From Tissierellales bacterium (GTDB taxonomy: Bacteria; Bacillota; Clostridia; Tissierellales; JASKZW01), in NCBI GenBank assembly GCA_030152145.1, contig JASLIL010000075.1, positions 1-22,519 on the forward strand: 22,519 nucleotides of DNA. Direction: 5' to 3'. This document shows, piece after piece, positions 14,581 through 22,225 of this stretch. A model generated the notes under the pieces. It did not search any database, was not told the DNA's origin, and saw only the letters and a program-made list of their open reading frames with translations. Made by a program: the position numbers and the translations under genes. The first letter of the stretch is position 1. Every line of letters starts with the position of its first letter.

Positions 14581-16428
14581 TTAAAAGTTTAAAGTTGGTA
14601 GGTGGTCTGGCATAGAACCTATTACTATTAGCTTCTCCTCCCTATCCAGTAAAAAATATATTCTTATCATATTATTATTATCATTGCCTAGCTTTAAGTG
14701 CATATTCATAGCTGTTTCCACAGGCCTTCCCTTGTGGCCCAGCCTGTACTTGATCTTATACTCTCCTGGGTAGTACCTAACCGACTTATCTCCTGTGTTG
14801 CCAACATCAAAGGGTCTTTTATACTTTTTAGAACAAAGGCTATAGCTAGTGTCCTTATCAAGTCCCTTAAATAAAACATCGTAGTATTCTGATCCCAGAT
14901 AGTCTAGGGCATCACAAAGTATATCTATATTAATACTATTCTTACTAGACCTTACCTCATCTATGGCCCTCTGGTGTAGGATCATCCTTCCTCTAAACCT
15001 AGACTCCACCCATTCTGGTATATCCTCTAACCTGTCTGGCCTAAGCCTAGTAGACTCTAGCCAATCCACATAGGTTTCTAGACTGTCCAGCTTTTTCCTG
15101 TGTCCTTCTATGGATTTCTCTATCTTTCTTTGGCAGTCCTCCTGAATATTTGATAGCCTATCCTCCAGACTCTCTATTTTTCTTATATACCTATGATTTT
15201 GTCTAGATAATTCTGCTATCTCATTTTTCTGACGATTTTCTTCTTCTAGGAAGTTTTCCCTTTCTATGTCCAGTTGCAATTTTAAACTGTCTATAATCTC
15301 CTTAGTATCCCTGCTCTTACTTTGAATCTTATTTTGTAGGGTCATACTGGCCCTTCCATAGAACTCTACATTTCCATAGTCATAATCCCTATACTTAGTG
15401 TATTCTTCCAAAGTAGCTATAACCTTATCCCTAACTATATTTCTGGCTTCTTTTATTTCTTCCTGGCTGAATTTAAGATCTATTCTATTTGCAGCCTTAG
15501 GAAAAATAATCCCCAGCTCTCCTGGGTAAAGGTCATAGTCCTTTCCTAAGACCTGATTGTATTTTTCAATCATATCAAAATCCAAGTAGAAAAAATGTCC
15601 CTGGCTCATCTTGTATTTAATGTCCTTGGAAAGATCTAGTGGTAGCTTTCTCTTCTCCTTTAGGTTGGTTTCAAATTTTACCCCTATGTCCTTATCCTTC
15701 AAATCTATAGGCAGTCCTACTCCCGTATATATCCGTCCAGATGAAAAATAATCTGTCTTCAGTTCTTCAAAGGACTTGTCTATAAGCTCCACCATTATAA
15801 CAATGGGAATCTGCCTTCTATCATGTTCTAAAAAAGCCTTAAACTTCATCAATGCTTCAAAGTCATCTATTTTAAAAGCCTCTTCCCTCAAGGGATAAAT
15901 CTGCTTTAGGCCTAGGTTTTTATTTCTAACTATTTCCTTTACAACTGCTATCCTAAAAACCTCACAAGGCTCTTCTGTTCCCTGTGGTTCTATACAGACA
16001 GTTTTAAAACCACACTCAACCTCATTCTTATTGATGACAAAACCAATATTGGTACTAAATTTCCTCCCAGGAACTCCCCTTCTTTCCTGGCCTATACCCA
16101 AGGCCAAGTCTGGCTCAACCAAGTTCATAGTCCATATTTTCTCATCTTCTAGATAGAGAATATCCAAACTATAACCCTCATCTATATGTAGGCCATCCTT
16201 AAATACCGACAGATTAAAATCCCTATAGTTATCTGGACCAGGCAGGTCCAATTCCTTTGGTAATCCTATATTCTCAAATCTAGATTTTAACCACTTTAAA
16301 GACTCCAATATAGCTATCTTAAATCTATCTAAAACATCAAGTTCCTTGTTTTCTATTTCTCCATAAAGCTGGTAGGTTGGAAAACTAGTATTATTAACAA
16401 GCTTTACAGTCGTCATATTTTCCTTCAT
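14581..16428 (-). CDS. Unrecognised 615-aa cytosolic protein with a central coiled coil
   Basis: I do not recognise this family. It has no signal peptide or membrane segment. Residues 1-330 are a mixed region with conserved-looking blocks: DLPGPDNYRDFN (61-72), RGVPGRKFSTNIGFV (117-131), VECGFKTVCIEPQGTEEPCE (137-156, three cysteines) and a hydrophobic strand IPIVIMVEL (207-215). Residues about 374-455 are a charged heptad-like coiled coil (LKLQLDIERENFLEEENRQK onward). Residues about 470-615 form a compact C-terminal domain: a helical part DILCDALDYLGSEYYD, then CSKKYKRPFDVGNTG, YKIKYRLGHKGRPVE and a strand pair ending IYFLLDREEKLIVIGSMPDHL. The architecture (sensor-like region, coiled coil, small effector-like end) recalls defence or stress proteins, but that is inference. 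ATG 16428 has AGGGGGAT upstream. Last gene of its operon, 42 nt after the lipoprotein gene with a palindrome between. Confidence 0.75.
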   Translation of the reverse strand: MKENMTTVKLVNNTSFPTYQLYGEIENKELDVLDRFKIAILESLKWLKSRFENIGLPKELDLPGPDNYRDFNLSVFKDGLHIDEGYSLDILYLEDEKIWTMNLVEPDLALGIGQERRGVPGRKFSTNIGFVINKNEVECGFKTVCIEPQGTEEPCEVFRIAVVKEIVRNKNLGLKQIYPLREEAFKIDDFEALMKFKAFLEHDRRQIPIVIMVELIDKSFEELKTDYFSSGRIYTGVGLPIDLKDKDIGVKFETNLKEKRKLPLDLSKDIKYKMSQGHFFYLDFDMIEKYNQVLGKDYDLYPGELGIIFPKAANRIDLKFSQEEIKEARNIVRDKVIATLEEYTKYRDYDYGNVEFYGRASMTLQNKIQSKSRDTKEIIDSLKLQLDIERENFLEEENRQKNEIAELSRQNHRYIRKIESLEDRLSNIQEDCQRKIEKSIEGHRKKLDSLETYVDWLESTRLRPDRLEDIPEWVESRFRGRMILHQRAIDEVRSSKNSINIDILCDALDYLGSEYYDVLFKGLDKDTSYSLCSKKYKRPFDVGNTGDKSVRYYPGEYKIKYRLGHKGRPVETAMNMHLKLGNDNNNMIRIYFLLDREEKLIVIGSMPDHLPTLNF

Positions 16429-16450
16429 ATCTATCCCCCTATACTTCTAA

Positions 16451-16480
16451 AAATAAGTAGTGGCTAGCCACTACTTATTT
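16451..16480 (-). terminator. Perfect 30-bp palindrome overlapping the lipoprotein stop codon (attenuator-like)
   Basis: AAATAAGTAGTGGCT is followed directly by its exact reverse complement, with no spacer; in RNA this folds as a 13-bp stem with a CTAG loop. On the minus strand it is followed by TTAG after a TTATTT run, so it could act as a weak intrinsic terminator. It contains the last codons and TAG of the lipoprotein gene and lies only about 10 bases before the ribosome site of the 615-aa gene, so it may reduce downstream expression or protect the 3' end. Confidence 0.6.
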
Positions 16481-17091
16481 TCCTTAATTATATCTGAATC
16501 TAGGATTATATAGTTGGCCCTGTGAATATAAAGACTCTTTCCATCTATGTTAAGCCTAGTCATCTTTGGTAGATCTTTTGGTACAGTTACATATACATTT
16601 TTCCCCTGATATACACCTATGGGTATACCCATAGGGCTAGATATAATAACTGTCTTACTTTTCCCTATTCTGTTAGCATAATCATTTATAAACCTGTCTA
16701 TAGGAACAAATCCTCCACCTTTTTCCAATTCGATTTCCTTGGGAACTTCAAACCCCTCTACCATATCTAAGCCATTTTCTTCAAAAAGTAGAGTATTTCC
16801 CACTTGAAACATTTGCTTTCCGTTAATGGTAATTTCAAGAACTCCTGACTTATGGCCTTCAGTAGAATCATCTATATTTGATGATTTTTGAAGTTCCTCT
16901 ACTGTTACCTTCTTTCCTGATATTTCCATTACCTTGCTTCCATAGTGGTTATATGCTGATATATGAAAGTTTTGTCCTATTAATTGACCCTTGGCCAAAC
17001 CAATCTTGTCTCTAATTTCTGCACAACCTGTTAAAGATACTAACATCACAATAAGTATAAGCATACTAATTCTTTTCTTATTCTTCATCAT
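16471..17091 (-). CDS. DUF5052-like lipoprotein
   Basis: A 206-aa secreted lipoprotein. A basic N-terminus (MMKNKKR) and hydrophobic core end in the lipobox SLTGC with Cys23, so it should be lipidated and anchored outside the membrane. The rest reads like the DUF5052 family of Firmicute lipoproteins: NFHISAYNHYGSKVMEISGK, then a VLEITINGKQMFQVGNTLLF strand block, then a C-terminal TRLNIDGKSLYIHRANYIIL. Function of the family is not known to me. Two adjacent ATG codons (17091 and 17088) are possible; the second has the better 6-nt spacing from AGGAGG. It starts 7-10 bases after corA, whose stop overlaps that ribosome site, so expression is coupled. Confidence 0.7.
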   Translation of the reverse strand: MMKNKKRISMLILIVMLVSLTGCAEIRDKIGLAKGQLIGQNFHISAYNHYGSKVMEISGKKVTVEELQKSSNIDDSTEGHKSGVLEITINGKQMFQVGNTLLFEENGLDMVEGFEVPKEIELEKGGGFVPIDRFINDYANRIGKSKTVIISSPMGIPIGVYQGKNVYVTVPKDLPKMTRLNIDGKSLYIHRANYIILDSDIIKENK

Positions 17092-17098
17092 ACTCCTC

Positions 17099-18157
17099 CT
17101 AATCCATCCATCCTTTTCTATAAAGATAGTAAAGTATTATTATAACTGAAAATATATTTAACCCCCAAAAAATAAAATATGAATACTTTAGTTGAAATAA
17201 TGGGATATATGGGAAATTTGTGCCATAAACACCAGATAAAAATGCTAAAGGTGTAAATATAGTTGAAAATATAGTTAAAACCTTCATAACATCATTGGTC
17301 TTATTGCCTATGCTAGAAAGATAAGTGTCTAGCATACCAGATAAAATATCCCTATAGGTCTCTACTATATCTATAATCTGTATTATATGATCGTGAACAT
17401 CTCTTAAATAATAAGTAGTGTCCTGATAAATTAAATCATAGTCGCTTTTTGTCAAGCTTCCAATTATATTCCTAAAAGGCCACATTATCTTCCTTATTAA
17501 AATCATCTCTCTTTTTATCTGATAAATTTGATGTAAGATCTCTGGATTAGGATCAGTTAAAAGTTTATCTTCCAAAAGATCAATATCATCATCTATATCC
17601 TCTAAAATCTCAAAATAACTATCTACCATAGCATCCAGGAGAGAGTAAAAGAGAAAATCTGCTGATTTAGACCTTATATTTTTACCAACATTTAATCTGT
17701 TTATAACATTATTAAATATATTACTCCTAGATTCACTAATAGTTATTACTAAATTTTCCTTAAGAATAAATGCTAGCTGTTCTGTATCGATTTCAAATTC
17801 ATTCTTCTTATAAATAAATTTCTTGCCTAGTACAAAAATTAACTCCTCATTTCCTTCTAACTTTGGCCTATGGTCTGTATTGAGTATATCTTCCATTATA
17901 AGAGGGTGGATCCTAAATCTTTCGCTAAGATTATCCAAAGAGTCTATATCCTTCATTCCTTCTATGTGAATCCAATTTACCCTATCCTCTTTCAGGACTA
18001 GACTATCCAGGTCCTTAAAGCTCTCTTCTACAATAGTTTCAAGATTATAGCTTATAATGCCCTTCTTTGTTTCTAGCACCTCTGTATCCCCTACATACTC
18101 CAAGGTACCTGGTGCCTTGTTTATAAGCTTGTATTTTATTCGGTAATCCTCTTCCAA
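17099..18157 (-). CDS. CorA-family divalent-cation channel with a GTN instead of GMN motif
   Basis: A 352-aa CorA/MIT-superfamily protein. A large N-terminal cytosolic domain (to about residue 285) is followed by two C-terminal membrane helices, TIFSTIFTPLAFLSGVY and YFIFWGLNIFSVIIILYYLY, with a basic C-terminal tail. At the pore signature, where Mg2+ transporters have YGMNF, this protein reads YGTNF (Thr313; codon ACA, so not a single-base misread of ATG). The family Mg2+ selectivity depends on GMN, and ZntB uses GIN, so the ion here is uncertain. The start is TTG 18157, preceded by AGGGGGAT. It lies 11 nt after the alcohol dehydrogenase gene and 7-10 nt before the lipoprotein gene. Confidence 0.85.
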   Translation of the reverse strand: MEEDYRIKYKLINKAPGTLEYVGDTEVLETKKGIISYNLETIVEESFKDLDSLVLKEDRVNWIHIEGMKDIDSLDNLSERFRIHPLIMEDILNTDHRPKLEGNEELIFVLGKKFIYKKNEFEIDTEQLAFILKENLVITISESRSNIFNNVINRLNVGKNIRSKSADFLFYSLLDAMVDSYFEILEDIDDDIDLLEDKLLTDPNPEILHQIYQIKREMILIRKIMWPFRNIIGSLTKSDYDLIYQDTTYYLRDVHDHIIQIIDIVETYRDILSGMLDTYLSSIGNKTNDVMKVLTIFSTIFTPLAFLSGVYGTNFPYIPLFQLKYSYFIFWGLNIFSVIIILYYLYRKGWMD

Positions 18158-18168
18158 CTTTATCCCCC

Positions 18169-19338
18169 TTAAAGTGAGTCTACATATATATTGTATATAT
18201 CGTCTTTATCCAATTCCTTAAAATTTCCAACCTTACCACCCTTGTGAGAAACTGCCCTCTCTGCCATTAAACTAAACTTTTCCCTGCCTATTCCCAGGTC
18301 AGATAAGTTCATAGGCAGGCCAAGAGATTTAAAGAAGTCATGAGTTTTTTCAATAGCCTCTCTTGCTATATCCATATGATCCTTATTCCCATCTATATTC
18401 CAAACATTTACCCCATACTCCACAAATTTTCCTAGGTTATCCTCATCCAAAACATAGTTCATCCACCTTGGAGTCAAAATAGCTAAACCTACACCATGGG
18501 TTATATCATAAAAGGCTGATAGCTCATGTTCCATAGCATGAACTGACCAGACAAGATCCTTACCCAAGGAGATAATCCCATTTATAGCCATACTTGAAGC
18601 CCACATTAGATTACTTCTAGCTGTGTAATCCTCAGGATTTTCAAGAGCTACTGGACCACACTCTATACAGGTTTTCAAGATCCCTTCTGCAAATCTATCC
18701 TGAAGTATAGCCCCACTATCTTGGCTAAAGTAGTTTTCAAAAGTATGACTCATTATATCTGATATACCTGCAGCTGTCTGGTTTTTAGGTAGGCTAAAAC
18801 TATAGCTTGGATCCAATATGGAAAACTTAGGAGCCATTTCCCTGTGGCCAAAGCCCAACTTTTCATTTACCTCCATATTTGATATAACTGCACCTGAGTT
18901 CATCTCTGATCCAGTTGCAGCCATTGTTAAAACAGTTCCTAATGGCAAGGCTTTCTGAATTTTCTTACTATCCTTAACCAAATCCCAAGGATTCCCATCA
19001 TAGTAGTAAGAAACAGCTATGGCCTTAGAACAATCTATGGTGCTTCCCCCTCCAACAGCTAGAATAAAATCTACCTCATTCTCCCTAGCTATTTTAACTC
19101 CCTCTATAACAGATTCCAACCTAGGGTTTGGCTCTATACCAGCTAGTTCAAAATACTCTATATCATTTTCCCTTAATTCCTTTATTACACTGTCGTAAAT
19201 ACCATTTTTCTTTATGCTGCCTGATCCGTAAGTAAGAAGAACCTTATTTCCATAATTCTTGATCTCCCTAGCTAAAACCTTAATCTGTCCCTGGCCAAAG
19301 AAAATCTTAGTAGCTATTGAGTATACAAAATTTTCCAC
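18169..19338 (-). CDS. Iron/zinc-containing alcohol dehydrogenase (YqhD/butanol dehydrogenase type)
   Basis: A 389-aa group III dehydrogenase that reduces aldehydes to alcohols with NAD(P)H. The nucleotide-binding GGGSTIDCSKA starts at residue 96. The four metal ligands Asp194, His198, His267 and His281 (GISDIMSH..., SVHAMEHE, ITHG) fall at the same numbers as in E. coli YqhD (387 aa). The whole VWSVHAMEHELSAFYDITHG block is typical of the YqhD/Bdh branch, so NADPH-dependent aldehyde reduction or butanol formation is likely. The start is GTG 19338, with AGGAGG 8 nt before it. First gene of an operon with corA, a lipoprotein and the 615-aa protein, which have no obvious functional link to it. 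Confidence 0.92.
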   Translation of the reverse strand: MENFVYSIATKIFFGQGQIKVLAREIKNYGNKVLLTYGSGSIKKNGIYDSVIKELRENDIEYFELAGIEPNPRLESVIEGVKIARENEVDFILAVGGGSTIDCSKAIAVSYYYDGNPWDLVKDSKKIQKALPLGTVLTMAATGSEMNSGAVISNMEVNEKLGFGHREMAPKFSILDPSYSFSLPKNQTAAGISDIMSHTFENYFSQDSGAILQDRFAEGILKTCIECGPVALENPEDYTARSNLMWASSMAINGIISLGKDLVWSVHAMEHELSAFYDITHGVGLAILTPRWMNYVLDEDNLGKFVEYGVNVWNIDGNKDHMDIAREAIEKTHDFFKSLGLPMNLSDLGIGREKFSLMAERAVSHKGGKVGNFKELDKDDIYNIYVDSL

Positions 19339-19386
19339 GATTTTTCCCTCCTTTTTTATTAAAAAACAATAAATGTCTACAAGTAT

Positions 19387-19415
19387 ATAATAACAAATAG
19401 ACTAGGCTTTACCAA
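19387..19415 (-). promoter_or_regulatory. Promoter of the alcohol dehydrogenase-corA operon
   Basis: Minus-strand TTGGTA (19415-19410), a 17-nt spacer and TATTAT (19392-19387), about 48 bases before the GTG start. It is divergent from, and about 30 bp away from, the amidohydrolase promoter, so the two may share a regulator. Confidence 0.5.
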
Positions 19416-19442
19416 ATTATTTATCTTCTTTTTTTGGCTATA

Positions 19443-19451
19443 TGATATAAT
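19443..19451 (+). promoter_or_regulatory. Extended -10 promoter of the amidohydrolase gene
   Basis: TG-A-TATAAT (TATAAT at 19446-19451) without a clear -35. Transcription would begin near 19458, which rules out the upstream in-frame ATG at 19465 as a start because no room is left for a ribosome site. Confidence 0.55.
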
Positions 19452-19482
19452 TTACCTATACTTTATGGGGAGTGATTTGAAG

Positions 19483-21405
19483 ATGAAAAAAAAGAAATTG
19501 CTGATCTTGATACTTTTAATTGTCCCAATATTCTCAACTGTTTTTTCTCCTAGTATAGGCCAAGGGGACTATGACTATGTCATAAAAAACGGAAATATAT
19601 ATAACCCTTCTACGGATACTGAACTTATGGGCTATAATCTAGGTATAGTAGGAGACAGGGTTAAGAGGATTACCAAGGCTGATATAAGTGGTAGGGAAGA
19701 AATAAATGCAGAAGGCTTGGTAGTATCTCCAGGATTTATAGATTTAATTTCCTATGATCCTAATCCCTATGGCATAGAGTTCAAGGTCCTAGATGGAGTT
19801 ACCTCAAACCTAGCCATGCATGGAGGAACAGAGGATGCTGAAGCCTGGTATGACTTCTGGGAGAATCAGGGAGTTATAACTAACTTTGGTGCTTCTACTT
19901 TTGTTACTAGGCTTAGATGGCCTATTGTAGGTGGCGGAGTAGATGCAGAAGTTGATAATCAAGAGGATATAAATAGGCTAGTGGCTTCTGTTAGGGAGAA
20001 TATAGAAAAGGGTTCTCTTGGCATATCCTTTAGTTTTGAGTACATACCTGGAGTTAAAAATGAGGTTATACCCCTACTTGAATTAGCAGAAGAATATAAG
20101 GCTCCAAGTTTCTACCACCTTAGATATTCTGATGCTGAAAATGAACTTAAGGGTATAGAGGAGGTTCTTAAATATGGAAGAAAGACTAAGGCCCCAATTC
20201 ATATTATGCATATAAACAGTACTGGTGGTACCTTCCATATGGACCAGGCTCTTGAACTAATAGAAAAGGCTCAAGCTGAAGGGCTAGATGTAACTGCCTG
20301 TATCTACCCCTATGATTTCTGGGCTACCTATATTGATTCTGCTAGATTTAGAGAGGGTTGGCAGGATAGGTTTAAGATTGACTATGGGGATCTACAGATC
20401 GGTGGCAGTTCTGAAAGAATAAGTAAAGAAAGCTTCCAAGGCTACAGGCAAAAACATATACTAGTTGCTGCCCACAACTCTATTCCAGAGGAAAGCAATC
20501 TTAAAGCCCTTGAAAAGGACTATCTTATGATTGGCAGTGATACCATTATAGAAGAGGGTAACAACCATCCTAGAGGATCAGGAACCTATGGAAGGCTATT
20601 TAGAAAATATGTTAGGGAGGATCAGGTCCTAAGCCTTATGGAGGCCATAAAGAAAGCCAGCTACCTTCCCAGCAAACGAATGGAGGACATAGCTCCCAGC
20701 ATGAGGTCCAAGGGTAGAATAGAATATAATTCCAGTGCCGACCTAACTATATTTGATCCAGATAATATAAGGGAAAATAGCACTATAGAGTATACAGACC
20801 TAGCCAGCTCTGGTATTGAATATGTTTTTGTTAATGGGGTCCTAGTAAAGGATAAGAATGGCTTGATTCCCGATAGATTTCCAGGTAAACCTATAAAGTC
20901 CTACTTTATGGATCCTATAGAGGAAGATCAGGCTTATGAGCTTAAACTAGTCTCTAAATATGAGGAGGGAAAAGTAAGCTCTCTTAAGTTAGATGGGCTT
21001 GACTATCTTCCTCTTTTAGATGTATTGGATTTTTTTAAACTGAGAAATACAGTTAATGTATCTGGTAAAATAGATATAAAGGATTTTGGCAGCATTTATA
21101 TAGGGGATGTAAGGACTGATGGACTAGCTAGCCTTAGACACGAACCTCTAATGTATAAGGAAGACTTCTATATTGAAAAGTCTGATCTAGTTCAAATCCT
21201 TGGAACTAGGTTGGACCTTAATCTTGAAGATGGTATAAGGATTGAAGAACTGGAATTTAAAAAGGATTCTAAAGATTTTCAAAGAGAAGAGGAAGAAGTT
21301 AAGCCTTCTAAAAAAACCTTCCCTAAAAATAAGCTAGCTATCCTAGTCCTCTCCTTGATTTTTGTCCTTCTAGCCATAAGAGTCTATAACAATAGAAGCT
21401 ATTAA
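19483..21405 (+). CDS. Membrane-anchored D-aminoacylase-like amidohydrolase lacking the HxH metal motif
   Basis: A 640-aa protein: N-terminal hydrophobic segment (residues 5-22), amidohydrolase domain (about 30-465), a C-terminal domain of weak repeats (LKLDGLDYLPLLDVLDFFKL), then a hydrophobic anchor (KNKLAILVLSLIFVLLAIRV) near the end. The fold matches N-acyl-D-amino-acid deacylases: VSPGFID at 81-87, His212 (YHLRYSD), His243 (IMHINSTGG), Asp353 (IGSDT) and NHPRGSGTYGRL. However, the usual HxH after GFID is replaced by ISYD (Ile89, Tyr91), so one metal site is altered. It therefore sits outside the membrane, perhaps acting on acylated D-amino acids or wall fragments, or is not a standard hydrolase. 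I chose ATG 19483, 10 nt after GGGGAG; TTG 19477 is an alternative. A single-gene unit. Confidence 0.8.
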   Translation: MKKKKLLILILLIVPIFSTVFSPSIGQGDYDYVIKNGNIYNPSTDTELMGYNLGIVGDRVKRITKADISGREEINAEGLVVSPGFIDLISYDPNPYGIEFKVLDGVTSNLAMHGGTEDAEAWYDFWENQGVITNFGASTFVTRLRWPIVGGGVDAEVDNQEDINRLVASVRENIEKGSLGISFSFEYIPGVKNEVIPLLELAEEYKAPSFYHLRYSDAENELKGIEEVLKYGRKTKAPIHIMHINSTGGTFHMDQALELIEKAQAEGLDVTACIYPYDFWATYIDSARFREGWQDRFKIDYGDLQIGGSSERISKESFQGYRQKHILVAAHNSIPEESNLKALEKDYLMIGSDTIIEEGNNHPRGSGTYGRLFRKYVREDQVLSLMEAIKKASYLPSKRMEDIAPSMRSKGRIEYNSSADLTIFDPDNIRENSTIEYTDLASSGIEYVFVNGVLVKDKNGLIPDRFPGKPIKSYFMDPIEEDQAYELKLVSKYEEGKVSSLKLDGLDYLPLLDVLDFFKLRNTVNVSGKIDIKDFGSIYIGDVRTDGLASLRHEPLMYKEDFYIEKSDLVQILGTRLDLNLEDGIRIEELEFKKDSKDFQREEEEVKPSKKTFPKNKLAILVLSLIFVLLAIRVYNNRSY

Positions 21406-21409
21406 AAAT

Positions 21410-21450
21410 AAAAAAGCTATTTCAAACCCAAAGTCTGAAATAGCTTTTTT
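21410..21450. terminator. Bidirectional rho-independent terminator between convergent genes
   Basis: Perfect 15-bp stem AAAAAAGCTATTTCA (21410-21424) / TGAAATAGCTTTTTT (21436-21450) with an 11-nt loop and T-runs on both strands. It starts 4 bases after the amidohydrolase stop and overlaps the TAA of the minus-strand membrane protein gene by two bases. Confidence 0.9.
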
Positions 21451-22156
21451 ATTTAAACTCCTGAACTCCATCTATCTGTCCATCCTTATAGGTCAGAAGA
21501 TAGTACTTGTCCTCTCCTTTTATGCTTACAACAACCTTGTCTTCTCCCTTTATAGCCTGTATTCTTGAAAGATCCTCAACCTGACTTCTTTCATATTTAT
21601 ATACTTCCTCCATGTATTCTAGAGCTAAGTATTCCTGCTTTGAAACACCTATATAGCTATCATTAGTAAAAAAGATCATTATAGATAAGACAACTACCCC
21701 TAAACCATTGGCCAAAAAGTATTTCTTTGCCACTGATTTATCCTTCTTTAAATTAATTTGAACAATATTAATTATAAAAACAATTATTATACTATAATTT
21801 ATTGGTATTAAGGTGTGTCTATTAACTGCATTCCTAATAAAGAACCAAAATATCCAAAATAAGAAATTAAGCAATAACATAGGTATTTCTCCTATTCTAG
21901 GCTCCTTTACTAAAATATAATAGTAAAATATAGTAAGAGCTAAAAGTCCAAAGGCTATAAAGAAATCCTTAGCACTATCTGTTATAAAAAATAGAGTGCT
22001 AAGAAGCATAAGTATTACAACTACAGAAATAAACTGCCTGTTCTTCTTAAGATCCTTCTCATTCATTCCAGACCTATACTTTATATAGAATTCTGAAATT
22101 ATAAGAAATATCAAGGTCGCAAACATAACTGATAATATTTTGGCCTGCCTTGTCAT
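21449..22156 (-). CDS. Unrecognised integral membrane protein with a C-terminal soluble domain
   Basis: I do not recognise the family. The 235-aa protein has about six hydrophobic segments (approximately residues 7-24, 42-58, 65-83, 92-108, 121-135 and 146-163). A soluble C-terminal part of about 70 residues follows, with two similar short units, AIKGEDKVVVSIKGEDKYYL, and ends TYKDGQIDGVQEFK. The tail has the look of a small beta-rich domain (PepSY- or DUF-like), but this is only an impression. GGAGG precedes ATG 22156 at normal spacing. It follows the aldose 1-epimerase gene by 69 nt on the same strand, so they may be co-transcribed; no clear promoter is seen in the gap. Confidence 0.7.
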   Translation of the reverse strand: MTRQAKILSVMFATLIFLIISEFYIKYRSGMNEKDLKKNRQFISVVVILMLLSTLFFITDSAKDFFIAFGLLALTIFYYYILVKEPRIGEIPMLLLNFLFWIFWFFIRNAVNRHTLIPINYSIIIVFIINIVQINLKKDKSVAKKYFLANGLGVVVLSIMIFFTNDSYIGVSKQEYLALEYMEEVYKYERSQVEDLSRIQAIKGEDKVVVSIKGEDKYYLLTYKDGQIDGVQEFK

Positions 22157-22225
22157 ATCTTTTCCTCCTTATCTATAGGGACATATACTTACATATACCC
22201 ATAAAACTAATTAGTTCAGAAAAAT

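Noticed and set aside
19465..19482. Upstream ATG (19465) as start of the amidohydrolase
   Set aside because: Only about 7 bases after the predicted transcription start, and the GGGGAG ribosome site lies inside that extension.
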